Below, one piece after another: positions 54,719 to 63,928 of a stretch of DNA of 64,000 bases (its first letter is position 1; every line of letters begins with the position of its first letter). The notes under the pieces are model-generated. The model worked only from the letters and a program-made list of their open reading frames with translations, was not told the origin of the DNA and ran no database searches. The stretch is from assembly GCA_903862425.1 (NCBI GenBank), contig CAIOYC010000025.1:34011-98010 (forward strand). Reading direction: 5' to 3'. This DNA is from an uncultured Caulobacterales bacterium. Its GTDB lineage: Bacteria; Pseudomonadota; Alphaproteobacteria; Caulobacterales; Caulobacteraceae. Both the position numbers and the translations under genes were made by a program.

Positions 54719-55432
54719 TCAGACCAGGCTGGCGCCGCCGTCCACGCGCACGATCTGGCCCGTCACATAGGTGCTGCGCATGAGGTAGAGGTAGGCCTCG
54801 GCAGCCTCCTCGCAGGTTCCGCCGCGGGGAATGGGCAGATTCTGTGTATAGGCCTTGACCATGCCCTCGCCCATGTTCTGCACCTGTTCGCTGAGGATTA
54901 GGCCGAGGCAGACCGCATTGGCCCGGATCGGGGCAAGGTCGCGGGCCAGGCCCAGGGCCAGACCCTCGGTGGTGTTGGCCGAGGCGACGGTCAGCGGCAT
55001 GCCGGGCATCAGCCGATGGGCGAGCATACCGCCGGTTAGCGTGATGGAGCCGTCCTTGGCGATCTGGCGCACGCCGTATTTGGCGGCGCGGGCGGCGCCC
55101 CAGAACCGGACCTCCATCCGCGCCTTGCTGGTCTCGATATCGAGGTCGCGGGTGGCGCCGAACATGTGGCCCCAGTCGCCGGCGGTAAAGACCAGGTGGT
55201 CGAAGGCGCCGACCGCCTCGAACAGGGCGGCGACCGAAGCCTCGTCCTTTACATCGACGGTGTAGCCCTTGGCGCCCCTGCCGAGCCTGGCGGCGGCGGC
55301 CTCGATCCGGGCGGTCTGGCTCGAGCCGACGACCACTTGCGCCCCGACCGCGAGGGCCGCTTCCGCCACCGCGAAGCCGACGCCCGAGGCGCCGCCGATC
55401 ACCACCACCGTCTTGCCTTCGAGCGTCGCCAT
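54719..55432 (-). CDS. SDR-fold protein lacking the usual YxxxK motif
   Basis: 237 residues. The Rossmann motif VVIGGASGVGFAVAEAAL fits the classical short-chain dehydrogenase, and the C-terminus (YVTGQIVRVDGGASLV) does too. At the position of the catalytic Tyr-x3-Lys the sequence reads TVASANTTEGLALGLA, with neither Tyr nor Lys. It may bind NAD(P) without normal dehydrogenase chemistry, or use other residues. It abuts the aldo/keto reductase tail to tail. Confidence 0.85.
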   Translation of the reverse strand: MATLEGKTVVVIGGASGVGFAVAEAALAVGAQVVVGSSQTARIEAAAARLGRGAKGYTVDVKDEASVAALFEAVGAFDHLVFTAGDWGHMFGATRDLDIETSKARMEVRFWGAARAAKYGVRQIAKDGSITLTGGMLAHRLMPGMPLTVASANTTEGLALGLARDLAPIRANAVCLGLILSEQVQNMGEGMVKAYTQNLPIPRGGTCEEAAEAYLYLMRSTYVTGQIVRVDGGASLV

Positions 55433-55522
55433 TATCTGATCCTCATTCCAACAGCAGAAAGATGAGCGCTGGCTTCGGACCGGAAAAGGCGAAACTCTAT
55501 ACCGGTATGATGTTTACCCGGC

Positions 55523-56617
55523 TCAGGCGTCGAACACGATGACCGATCGGGCCAGTTCGCCGCGCTTCAGTTCTTCCATGGCCTCATTGACCTGCTCCAG
55601 CTTGATGCGCTGGGAGATGAGCTGGTCGAGTTTCAGCTTGCCGGACATGTAGAAGTCCACGAAGCGCGGCATGTCGATGGGGAAGCGGTTGGAGCCCATC
55701 AGCGAGCCTTGGATGCGCTTTTCGCCGAGGAAGTCCGCGCCCATCAGCTCGATCTTGGTGCCCACCGGGATCATGCCGATGATGTTGGCGGTGCCTCCCC
55801 GGCGCAGCATACCGAAGGCCTGCTCTGCGGTCTGCTTCAGACCGATGGCTTCGAAGGCGTGGTGCACGCCGCCCTTGGTCAGCTCGATCACCTGCTTCAC
55901 CGGGTCGCCGTCGGCCGGGTTGATCACGTCGGTGGCGCCGAATTCCTTGGCCAGGTTGAGCTTGGAGCCCTGCATGTCCACGGCGATGATCCGGCCCGCG
56001 CCGGCGATGGCCGCGCCGTTGATGGCCGCCAAGCCCACGCCGCCGCAGCCGATCACGGCCACGGTCTCGCCCGGACGGACGTTGGAGGTGTGGATCACCG
56101 CGCCGACGCCCGTAGTCACGGAGCAGCCGATCAAGGCCGCCACGTCGAAGGGCATGTCCTTCCTGATCGCGGTGCAGGCATGCTCGTGGATCAGCATGTA
56201 TTCGGCGAAGGACGAGAGGTTCAGGAACTGGGTCATGGGCGGCGCGTCGGCGCTTTCCATGAACAGGCGCGGCTCTTCCTTCTTGCCGCGCTTGGTCTCG
56301 GGCGAAACGCACAGCGACATGCGACCGCCGAGGCAGAACTCGCAGTGGCCGCAGAAGGCCGAGAGGCAGGTGATGACGTGGTCGCCCACCTTCACCGTGC
56401 GCACTTCGGAGCCCACCTGCTCGACGATGCCGGCGCTCTCATGGCCCAGCACGGCGGGCAGCGGGAACGGGTAGGAGCCTTCGACGAAGTGCAGGTCGGA
56501 GTGGCAGACGCCGGCGGCCTTGGTGCGGATCAAGACCTCGTGCGGGCCAGGCTTGGAGATCTGCACGTCTTCGATCGTCAGGGGCGTCTTGGTCTGACGC
56601 AGAACGGCGGCTTTCAT
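55523..56617 (-). CDS. Zinc-dependent alcohol dehydrogenase (class III-like)
   Basis: 364-residue medium-chain dehydrogenase. Catalytic zinc ligands are in AAGVCHSDLHF and LGHESAG, and four Cys of the structural zinc are in CGHCEFCLGGRMSLC. The NAD-binding motif is GCGGVGLAAINGA. The opening KAAVLRQTKTPLTIEDVQ and length place it near class III and related ADHs. Which alcohol it oxidises is unclear; no glutathione enzymes are adjacent. A strong AGGAG precedes the ATG. Confidence 0.92.
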   Translation of the reverse strand: MKAAVLRQTKTPLTIEDVQISKPGPHEVLIRTKAAGVCHSDLHFVEGSYPFPLPAVLGHESAGIVEQVGSEVRTVKVGDHVITCLSAFCGHCEFCLGGRMSLCVSPETKRGKKEEPRLFMESADAPPMTQFLNLSSFAEYMLIHEHACTAIRKDMPFDVAALIGCSVTTGVGAVIHTSNVRPGETVAVIGCGGVGLAAINGAAIAGAGRIIAVDMQGSKLNLAKEFGATDVINPADGDPVKQVIELTKGGVHHAFEAIGLKQTAEQAFGMLRRGGTANIIGMIPVGTKIELMGADFLGEKRIQGSLMGSNRFPIDMPRFVDFYMSGKLKLDQLISQRIKLEQVNEAMEELKRGELARSVIVFDA

Positions 56618-56751
56618 GGGGTCGCTCCTCGAACTCTTGGTATGGCTTTTCAGACTTCATGACCCGCCGGGCGGGAGGGCGCAAGGCGCCGCGCGCGGGA
56701 ATGCCCGCCGCCCGGCTTCCCCCGGTCATGGGCACGCGCTAGACCGACCCT

Positions 56752-57750
56752 ATGAACCTCGCTCGCTTTCCCCGCCGCCGCTACACCCCTCACGCCACGC
56801 CGCTGGAGCCGCTCAAGCATCTGTCGCGCGAACTGGGCGGACCGGAAATCTGGATCAAGCGCGACGATCTCACCGGGCTCGCCTCGGGCGGCAACAAGAC
56901 GCGCAAGCTGGAATTCCTCGTCGCCGACGCCTTGGCCAAGGGCTGCGACACCCTCGTCACAGTGGGCGCGCCCCAGTCCAACCACTGCCGCCTGACCCTG
57001 GCGGCGGCGGTGAAGGAAGGTCTGAAGTGCCGGCTGGTGATCGAGGAGCGCGTGCCTGGCACCTACGACCCCAAGGCCAGCGGCAACAACTTTCTGTTCG
57101 ACCTCCTGGGTGTGGAAAGCATCACCCCGGTCAAGGCCGGCGCCGACCTCGCCGCCGAGATGCAGAAGGTGGCCGAGGCGGTCTCGCAGGAGAAGGGCCG
57201 CAAGGCCTATATCATCCCCGGCGGCGGCTCGAATCCGCTCGGCGCTCTGGGCTATGTGACTTGCGCCGAGGAGATGATGGGGCAAAGCTTCGACCAGGGC
57301 GTGGCCTTCGATCACGCCGTCTGCGCCTCGGGCAGCGCCGGGACCCATGCGGGCTTCCTTGTGGGCCTGCTGGGCACAAACGCCCACCTGCCCGTCACCG
57401 GCATCAATGTGCGCCGCCCGCGCGCCGAGCAGGAGGCCAATGTCCATGCCCTGGCCCAGGCGACGGCGGAATTGCTCGGCGTACCCGCCGTGCCGCGCGA
57501 TGCGGTTGTGGCGCTGGATGAATGGGTCGGCCCGGGCTACTCCATCCCCACCGACGAGATGAAGGCGGCCGTCCGCATGCTGGCCTCGCTCGAGGGCGTG
57601 CTGCTCGACCCGGTCTATACAGGCAAGGCCATGGCCGGGCTGATCGGCCTCGTGCGGCGCGGCCACTTCACCAAGGGCCAGCGGATCGTCTTCCTGCACA
57701 CCGGCGGCTCGCCCACCCTCTATGCCTATCAGGACGTGCTGCAGTCGTGA
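56752..57750 (+). CDS. PLP-dependent D-cysteine desulfhydrase-like lyase
   Basis: 332-residue fold-type II PLP enzyme. The PLP lysine is Lys49 in ASGGNKTRKLEF. The substrate-facing segment GAPQSNHCR and the Gly-rich phosphate loop (CASGSAGTHAGF) are present. The family includes D-cysteine desulfhydrase, L-cysteate sulfo-lyase (CuyA) and ACC deaminase; this sequence looks closest to the first two. The next gene, an Asp/Glu racemase, starts within its stop codon (GTGA), which suggests an amino acid that is racemised and then broken down. Confidence 0.85.
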   Translation: MNLARFPRRRYTPHATPLEPLKHLSRELGGPEIWIKRDDLTGLASGGNKTRKLEFLVADALAKGCDTLVTVGAPQSNHCRLTLAAAVKEGLKCRLVIEERVPGTYDPKASGNNFLFDLLGVESITPVKAGADLAAEMQKVAEAVSQEKGRKAYIIPGGGSNPLGALGYVTCAEEMMGQSFDQGVAFDHAVCASGSAGTHAGFLVGLLGTNAHLPVTGINVRRPRAEQEANVHALAQATAELLGVPAVPRDAVVALDEWVGPGYSIPTDEMKAAVRMLASLEGVLLDPVYTGKAMAGLIGLVRRGHFTKGQRIVFLHTGGSPTLYAYQDVLQS

Positions 57751-58475
57751 CCGAGCCGCCCCCCCAGCTGATCGTCGGCGTCCTCGGCGGCATGGGGCCA
57801 GCGGCCACCATCGACTTCATGGACAAGCTGCTTCAGGCCACGGGCGCGGAGCGCGAGCAGGACAATCTGCGCCTGTTGGTCGACTGCAATCCTCATGTGC
57901 CCGACCGCAACCACCCGATAGCGGACGGTCCGCAACCCGGCCCGGTGCTGGCCGACATGGCGTCAGGACTGCAGAAGCAAGGCGCGCAGATCATCGTCAT
58001 GCCCTGCAACACCGCCCACAAGTTCACCGCGGATATCCGCGCGGCGCTCACCATCCCCTTTATCAGCCTGATCGACGAGACCGCCGCCATGCTGGCGCGG
58101 CGATATCCGCAGGCCAAGCGCGTCGGGCTCCTGGCCACCACCACCTGCATCGAAGACCGGCTCTATCAGGACGCCTTCGCCAAGCAGGGCGTGGATTCAG
58201 TAACCTTGCCGCCCGCCGATGCGGCGCGGCTCATGGCCCTGATCTATCAGATCAAACGCGGCGACCGCTCTGACGCGGCTCGGGCGGAGATGAAGGCGCT
58301 GGCCGACCAACTGACCGCGGCGGGCGCACAGGTTGTGGTCGCGGCCTGCACCGAGGTCCCGCTCGTGCTCGCCGCCCATGACATCGCCGCCCCCCTGCTC
58401 GACACCACCCAGGTGCTGATCGAGCGCACGCTCGCCTACGCGCGGGACGGAGAGCTGATACTGACGGCCGCTTAG
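57747..58475 (+). CDS. Aspartate/glutamate racemase-family protein
   Basis: 242-residue PLP-independent racemase. The two catalytic cysteines are Cys87 (VMPCNTAHKF) and Cys201 (VAACTEVPLVL), the standard pair. The opening VGVLGGMGPAATIDFM and the PDRNHPI segment belong to the aspartate racemase branch. The GTG start overlaps the stop of the lyase by four bases. Confidence 0.92.
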   Translation: MTEPPPQLIVGVLGGMGPAATIDFMDKLLQATGAEREQDNLRLLVDCNPHVPDRNHPIADGPQPGPVLADMASGLQKQGAQIIVMPCNTAHKFTADIRAALTIPFISLIDETAAMLARRYPQAKRVGLLATTTCIEDRLYQDAFAKQGVDSVTLPPADAARLMALIYQIKRGDRSDAARAEMKALADQLTAAGAQVVVAACTEVPLVLAAHDIAAPLLDTTQVLIERTLAYARDGELILTAA

Positions 58476-58625
58476 TTCACCGTTAGGGCGTGCATTCTGT
58501 CGAATGACCGGTCCCAGGGTCGAAAGGCGCAGACGGTTCGGGATTGTCGGTTCGTCTGGATAGCCCGATAAGCGGCGCTGTGAACTGGGTCCCGGCATTC
58601 GTCTGGATCAGCGGGTGAGGTTGTC

Positions 58626-59474
58626 ATGGTTGAGCCGTCCGCCCGCCCCCTGGCTCTGATCACCGGCGCCTCCGCCGGGATCGGGGAGTGCTTTGCCCAC
58701 GCCTATGCAGCCCGCGGGTATGACGTGGCGCTGGTGGCGCGGCGACTGGACCGGTTGGAGACCCTGGCGATCGAGCTTCGCGCCGACCATGGCGTCGAGG
58801 CCTATCCCATCGCCCAGGACCTGGCCGTCTTCGGCGCCGAAGCCGAGGTGATGCAGGCGCTGGCCGCGCACGGGCGGCATGTGGATGTGCTGGTCAACAA
58901 TGCCGGCTTCTCCATCGCCCAGGACTTCGCCGGCGTGCCATGGGCGCGTCAGCGGGATTTCCTGATGACCCTGATTGTCACCGCTTCGGGCCTCGCCCAC
59001 GCGGTAATCCCCGGCATGATGGAGCGGGGGCGCGGGGCCATCATCAATGTCGCCTCCATCGCCGGTTTCGCGCCGGGCGTGGCGGGGCACAGCCTCTATC
59101 CGGCCGCCAAGAGCTACGCCATCAAGTTCTCCGAGGCCCTCGATGCAGAACTGCGCGACAAGGGCATCCGCGTGACGGCGCTCTGCCCCGGCTCGACCGA
59201 GAGCGAGTTCACCAAGGCCAACGGCACCGCCGACGCCGGCCACGGCGCGCCCGGCTTCCTGCTGCAGACGGCCCAACAGGTGGTCGAGGCGGCGATCGCC
59301 GGAAATGAAGCCGGAAAAATCCTGGTCATACCCGGGGTGCATAATCGCATCGCGGTGTTTCTGATGCGCCGTCTCCCCCACGGCCTTGTGCGGGCGATAC
59401 TGATGAAGGGTTCGGCGCGGTTCAGGCTGCCGCCAGAGCCGGGAACACTGCCGGGTACAGGGGCGACACACTAG
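58626..59474 (+). CDS. Short-chain dehydrogenase/reductase
   Basis: 282 residues. The cofactor motif ITGASAGIG is at 12-20, followed by LVNNAGFS, the catalytic Ser region (IINVASIAG) and the SLYPAAK active-site motif. It is the DltE/SDR type with an extended C-terminus that ends near a membrane-associating stretch. It reduces or oxidises an unknown alcohol or ketone with NAD(P). The GMC oxidoreductase starts at the base after its stop. Confidence 0.88.
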   Translation: MVEPSARPLALITGASAGIGECFAHAYAARGYDVALVARRLDRLETLAIELRADHGVEAYPIAQDLAVFGAEAEVMQALAAHGRHVDVLVNNAGFSIAQDFAGVPWARQRDFLMTLIVTASGLAHAVIPGMMERGRGAIINVASIAGFAPGVAGHSLYPAAKSYAIKFSEALDAELRDKGIRVTALCPGSTESEFTKANGTADAGHGAPGFLLQTAQQVVEAAIAGNEAGKILVIPGVHNRIAVFLMRRLPHGLVRAILMKGSARFRLPPEPGTLPGTGATH

Positions 59475-61040
59475 ATGGCCAATCACTTCGACGTCGTCAT
59501 CATCGGTTCGGGTGCGGGGGGATCGACCCTGGCCCAGCGGCTCGCCCCCACGGGCAAATCTATCCTGATCCTCGAGCGCGGCGAACACCTGCCCCGCGAG
59601 GCGGAGAACTGGTCCTCCAAGGCCGTCTTCATCGACAAGCGCTATCGCACCAAGGAGCATTGGTACGACAAGCATTCCAAGCCCTTCTCGCCCAACACCC
59701 ATTACTGGGTCGGCGGCAACACCACCTTCTATGGCGCGGCCCTGATGCGGCTGCGCGAGCGGGACTTTCAGCAGGTGCAGCACGGCGGCGGCGTCTCCCC
59801 CGCCTGGCCCATCTCGCTCACGGACCTCAGCCCGTATTACGACGAGGCGGAGACCCTGTGGCGGGTACATGGTGCGCGCGGGCAGGACCCGACCGAGAAG
59901 GGCGACGAGCCGCCCTATGCCTATCCGGCCATGAAGGACGATCCCGGAATCGCCGCCCTGCGCAGCCATCTGGAAGCGCAGAACTGGAAGCCCTTCCACC
60001 TGCCGCTCGGCGTCAATCGCGACGAGCAGCACTGGCTGAACTCGCCCTGCATCCGCTGCAAGACCTGCGGCGGCTATCCGTGCCTGATGAAGGCCAAGAG
60101 CGACGCCCGCTCCATCGCCGTGGACCCGCTGCTCGACCTGCCCAATGTCACCCTGCTAACCGGGCGCAAGGTGGAGCGGCTGGAGACGGACGGCACGGGC
60201 AAGACCGTCACCGCCGTGGTCTGCCAGACCGCCCAGGGCGAGGAGCGCTGGACCGCCGACATCGTCGTGCTGGCGGCGGGCGCTGTGAACACGGCGGTGA
60301 TCCTGCTCGCTTCGGCCAACGCCCAGCACCCGGAGGGATTGGCCAATGGCTCGGATCAAGTGGGGCGCAACTACATGTTCCACACCTTGACGGCGGTGGT
60401 CTCGCTCACCGCCGCGCCGCTGCAATCGACCTTCCCCAAGACCCTGGCGGTGAACGACTTCTACTGGAACGACCCGCGCGGCGGCTACGACCTGCCCATG
60501 GGCCATATCCAGGCGCTGGAATACATGTCGGGCCAGACACTGGAGGGGCAGATCAGCGAAATCCTCCCGCCCGCGCTGGTGCCCGACGTCTTCACCAACG
60601 CCATCGCCGAGCGCCTGCTGAGCTTCCTGGTCATCTCCGAGGATCTGCCTTTGCCAGACAACCGGGTGCGGCTGGCGGCGGACGGGCGCATCTTCCTCGA
60701 TTACACCTACAACAACCTGGAAGGTCACACCCGGCTGGTGAAGGCCCTCGACGGCGCGCTCGACGGCTTCGTCGACCACAAGCACATCATGAGCCAGCAC
60801 CACTTCCAGTTCGATTCGCTGCTGCCGCTCTATGGTACGGCGCACATGAACGGCACCACGCGGATGGGCGCGGATGCTGCCTCGTCGGTGGTCGACCCCA
60901 CCTGCAAGGCCCACGAGCTCGACAACCTCTACATCGTCGATGCCAGCGTGTTCTGCTCCGCCGCCGCCGTGAACCCCACCCTGACCATCGTCGCCAACGC
61001 CATGCGGGTGGGCGACCATCTCAAGGAGCGGCTGGCCTAG
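59475..61040 (+). CDS. GMC-family FAD oxidoreductase with four-Cys motif
   Basis: 521 residues. The FAD-binding motif VVIIGSGAGGSTLAQRLA opens the protein and the GMC ending is VDASVFCSAAAVNPTLTIVANAMR in pieces (AVNPTLTI is the hallmark). A Cys cluster, Cys192-x2-Cys195-x2-Cys198-x4-Cys203, lies in the substrate domain. Such a spacing could bind an iron-sulfur cluster or zinc, as in some GMC dehydrogenases that pass electrons to a cytochrome. It is probably co-transcribed with the upstream SDR. The end overlaps the convergent hydrolase by four bases. Confidence 0.88.
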   Translation: MANHFDVVIIGSGAGGSTLAQRLAPTGKSILILERGEHLPREAENWSSKAVFIDKRYRTKEHWYDKHSKPFSPNTHYWVGGNTTFYGAALMRLRERDFQQVQHGGGVSPAWPISLTDLSPYYDEAETLWRVHGARGQDPTEKGDEPPYAYPAMKDDPGIAALRSHLEAQNWKPFHLPLGVNRDEQHWLNSPCIRCKTCGGYPCLMKAKSDARSIAVDPLLDLPNVTLLTGRKVERLETDGTGKTVTAVVCQTAQGEERWTADIVVLAAGAVNTAVILLASANAQHPEGLANGSDQVGRNYMFHTLTAVVSLTAAPLQSTFPKTLAVNDFYWNDPRGGYDLPMGHIQALEYMSGQTLEGQISEILPPALVPDVFTNAIAERLLSFLVISEDLPLPDNRVRLAADGRIFLDYTYNNLEGHTRLVKALDGALDGFVDHKHIMSQHHFQFDSLLPLYGTAHMNGTTRMGADAASSVVDPTCKAHELDNLYIVDASVFCSAAAVNPTLTIVANAMRVGDHLKERLA

Positions 61041-61816
61041 GCGGCCTTCACCGCCGCGCCGCCGATCCAGTCGAGGCAGGCCTCGGCGACGCCTTCCCAG
61101 CCCGGTTCGCCGATCAGCCAGTGGCTCATGCCGGGGAAGACGCGCGGCGTGCAGCCGAACTTGGCGGCGGTTTGGCGCACGGTGGAGGGTGGGTTGATCA
61201 GGTCGCGCTCGCCTACGGCGGCGAAGACCGGGGCCTTGATCGCGCCCGGCGAGACGCTGGTGGTCATGAACGGGTCGAGCCACCAGTTCAGGGTTTCGAA
61301 CAGGGCCCGGCCGCTCTCCGCCCGCATGCGCCGCGCCGCCTGCCGCCCCTCGGCCTCGCCCATGCGGTCGAGGCTATAGAGCTTGGCCACGCCGCGATCC
61401 GGCTCCACCGCCTGCGCCCAGAAGGGACCGAGGGCGTAGAGGGCCATGGCCGAACCGGCCTCCTCCAGCGATCCGCCGGCAATGCCCCAGGGCGGGGAGG
61501 GGGCGAGCATGGCAAGACCCGCCACCGGGATCTTGGCCGCCGCCATGGCGCAGACGAGGCCGCCCATGGAATGGCCGATCAGCACCGGGGGCCGGGGCTG
61601 ACTGCGCACCAACTCCACCACCTCGCGCACGTAATCGCTGGTGGAGACCCCGATCACGGCCGACGAAGGCGCGCCGTCGCCGTGCCCGCGCAGGTCGGGG
61701 GTGAGGACGCTATGGCCCGCAGCCTCGAACGGCTGGCGGAAGCTCTCGAAGGCCCAACCGGCGCAGAAGGCGCCGTGCACCATGATGACAGGGGCCTTGG
61801 CCGGGGAAGCCTTCAC
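61037..61816 (-). CDS. Alpha/beta hydrolase
   Basis: 259 residues. The oxyanion region is MVHGAFCAGWAF and the nucleophile elbow is GHSMGG. An Asp in VGERDLINPP and the His in PGMSHWL complete the triad. It is of the general esterase/lipase type with no signal peptide. Its start overlaps the rppH stop by four bases (ATGA), so it belongs to the rppH operon. Confidence 0.87.
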   Translation of the reverse strand: MKASPAKAPVIMVHGAFCAGWAFESFRQPFEAAGHSVLTPDLRGHGDGAPSSAVIGVSTSDYVREVVELVRSQPRPPVLIGHSMGGLVCAMAAAKIPVAGLAMLAPSPPWGIAGGSLEEAGSAMALYALGPFWAQAVEPDRGVAKLYSLDRMGEAEGRQAARRMRAESGRALFETLNWWLDPFMTTSVSPGAIKAPVFAAVGERDLINPPSTVRQTAAKFGCTPRVFPGMSHWLIGEPGWEGVAEACLDWIGGAAVKAA

Positions 61817-62346
61817 GCGTCCCTACCCACGGCATAGGGGGTGAAGGTGTCGATCACCTGCCGATAGACCGCCTGCTTGAACGCGGCGACGGTGTGGATC
61901 GCTTCGGGCAGGGCGACCCAGCGCCAGGCGTCGAACTCGATCTCACCGTGGGCGAAGAGGTCGATCTCGCTGTCCTCCCCTTCGAAGCGGAAGGCGAACC
62001 AGACCTGCTTCTGGCCCTTGAAGCCCCGCGCGCGCTTGTGATTGGCCAGCACTTCGGGCGGGAAGTCGTAGTGGATCCAGTCCTGCGTGCGCCCGAGCAG
62101 GGACACCGAGGTCACCCCGGTCTCCTCCTGCAGTTCGCGATAGGCGGCGACTTCCAGGTCCTCGCCGGGATCGACCCCGCCTTGGGGAAACTGCCAGGAG
62201 AGAGGGCTGGTCTCGCCTTCGCGATGGCCGAGCCAGACCAGACCCTGGGCGTTGAACAGCACCACTCCCACATTGGGCCGGTAGGCCGGGCCGGGGTCGC
62301 CAGAAGGCGGGGGACGGGTCGGGTGGATGGGTGGGGGCGCGTTCAC
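61813..62346 (-). CDS. rppH: RNA pyrophosphohydrolase
   Basis: 177-residue Nudix hydrolase. The Nudix box is present from GGVDPGEDLEVAAYRE through LQEETGV. It removes pyrophosphate from the 5' end of mRNA to start decay by RNase E. The opening YRPNVGVVLFN and QFPQGGVD are diagnostic for RppH. It lies between the divergent polysaccharide deacetylase and the hydrolase, 3 and -4 bases apart. Confidence 0.95.
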   Translation of the reverse strand: MNAPPPIHPTRPPPSGDPGPAYRPNVGVVLFNAQGLVWLGHREGETSPLSWQFPQGGVDPGEDLEVAAYRELQEETGVTSVSLLGRTQDWIHYDFPPEVLANHKRARGFKGQKQVWFAFRFEGEDSEIDLFAHGEIEFDAWRWVALPEAIHTVAAFKQAVYRQVIDTFTPYAVGRDA

Positions 62347-62349
62347 GCC

Positions 62350-63585
62350 CTACTTTCGCATGACCGCACTGGCAGGCGCCAGTTGGTATCCGCGTCCGGC
62401 GAGTCCGGCGGCCCAGCGGGTCACCTTGTCGATGGTCAGGGCGTAGGCGAAGCCCGAGCCGAGGGACTGGCCATGCTGCAGGGCGCCGGCCTCCAGCTTC
62501 AGAAGTTGGCCGTCGATGGCGCTGGCGGAGGGGTCGTCGTCGATCACCGAATCGGCCGAGGCGCGGGGCGTGCCGCCGCCGCCGCGCTTGCCCGCCGTGC
62601 CGTCGTCCACGAAGCCGACGCCGCGGCTGCGCAGGCTGGCGATCAGGGCGCTCATGGCGGTGTCGGAGGACATGAACCGTCCGCCCATATAGTTGGTGAC
62701 GGCGAAATAACCGGTCGCGCGCGTGAGCAGGCCTTCGAGCTTGTGGGTGATCTCCCCGCCCGGCGCGCCGGCCATCAGGGTCGAGGGGCCAGGGTCGTTG
62801 GCCGGATAGTCCAAGGGCTCCATGGGAATCTCGACCATGACCTCGTGGCCGTTGGCGCGGGCGAGGTCGATCCAGGCCTGCAGGCCATCGGCATAGGGAG
62901 TGAAGGAGAGGGTGACCTCGGGCTGCAGTTTCTCGATCGCGGCGCGGGTGGCGGTGGCGTTGAGGCCGAGCGCGCCGACGACGATGGCGACCTTCGGCTT
63001 GCCGTTGGAGGCGAAGGGGCGGGCATAGGCCTGGAAGGGCGTTCGCCCGTCGCGGCCGATGATGGGCAGAAGGCCACCGGGCCCGGGCGCGGTGAGGCCG
63101 GCGATGGGGGCCTGAGCCAGGGGCGGCGCCTTGGGCCGCGCGGGAACGGCGGGGGCGGCGATCTGGGTCGCGTTTCCACCGCCGAGGCTGGCGCCCTGGG
63201 GCAGGGTGATCACGGCCTGTCCGCCGCCGGAACTGAAGGCCGAGCCGCCGATCTGGGCCGCGAGGGGGTCGGGCGCGCCGGGCATGGCCACGTCCTGGCC
63301 GGGCGCCAGGCTCGTCAGGGTCGTCGCGGCGCCGTCCGGGCCGCCGGGCAGGCCGGGATGCAGGGCGAGCGGCCCCTTGGCCCCCGCGCCGCCGTCCAGC
63401 GTCATCTTCACGCTCGGCGCGCCCGCATGCGGGTTGGCGGTGACCATGACGAACAGGGCCACCGAGCCGAACAGCAACCCCGCCGCCCCCGCCGGCATCG
63501 CCCACGGGTTGGCGAACACGGCGGGCAGCCGGAAGGACGCCTCGACAGGCGCGGGCGTAGCGGTGATGGGACGGCGGGCGAACAT
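62350..63585 (-). CDS. Divergent polysaccharide deacetylase-family protein
   Basis: 411 residues. A single membrane helix (about 33-50) is followed by a Gly/Pro/Ala-rich linker (60-165). The C-terminal 230 residues match the divergent polysaccharide deacetylase family (YibQ/DUF610): KPKVAIVVGALGLN, LTLSFTPYADGLQAWID in part, EVMVEIPMEPLDYPANDPGP and NYMGGRFMSS. It is probably periplasmic and acts on cell-wall glycans. In alphaproteobacteria it usually follows ctpA; the ctpA gene is not seen before the window ends. The start at 63585 is chosen because an upstream start runs into the promoter region. Confidence 0.85.
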   Translation of the reverse strand: MFARRPITATPAPVEASFRLPAVFANPWAMPAGAAGLLFGSVALFVMVTANPHAGAPSVKMTLDGGAGAKGPLALHPGLPGGPDGAATTLTSLAPGQDVAMPGAPDPLAAQIGGSAFSSGGGQAVITLPQGASLGGGNATQIAAPAVPARPKAPPLAQAPIAGLTAPGPGGLLPIIGRDGRTPFQAYARPFASNGKPKVAIVVGALGLNATATRAAIEKLQPEVTLSFTPYADGLQAWIDLARANGHEVMVEIPMEPLDYPANDPGPSTLMAGAPGGEITHKLEGLLTRATGYFAVTNYMGGRFMSSDTAMSALIASLRSRGVGFVDDGTAGKRGGGGTPRASADSVIDDDPSASAIDGQLLKLEAGALQHGQSLGSGFAYALTIDKVTRWAAGLAGRGYQLAPASAVMRK

Positions 63586-63699
63586 GGACAAGTCAGCGAT
63601 GGGACCAGCCGCCAAGGTGGCCAAACATGGTTAAGAAGCCGTTGCGGCGATTGGGGTTGGCTTTCCGATGGGGCGGCGCAAAGTAGCTTCTCCTCACAT

Positions 63700-63729
63700 C
63701 CGCTCATCCCCGCGAAGGCGGGGACCCAG
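63700..63729. repeat. Single copy of the dispersed palindromic repeat
   Basis: CCGCTCATCCCCGCGAAGG followed by CGGGGACCCAG matches the left arm of the REPIN at 2603-2633 at all but a few positions. No inverted partner follows within 100 bases, so this copy is a lone REP. Confidence 0.6.
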
Positions 63730-63859
63730 ATGGATCCTCGGACCACGCTGGACTCAATGTTGCGCAAGCGGCGACTGCCCCCCCCCGTGGGGATGGAGCC
63801 AATTAAACGGACACGGGTTCGCGTTCTCTGACCTCATCGGCCGAGTTGGGGAGGGTGCG

Positions 63860-63928
63860 GGAGCATCCCGGCCCCGTCCGGGACCGTGGGATAGTGCGCT
63901 GTGGGTTTCGACGAAGCTGGGATGCTCC
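63860..63928. repeat. Inverted repeat GGAGCATCCC / GGGATGCTCC
   Basis: A perfect 10-bp inverted repeat with a 49-base spacer. It lies in non-coding sequence near the window end. It may belong to a second repeat family. Confidence 0.4.
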
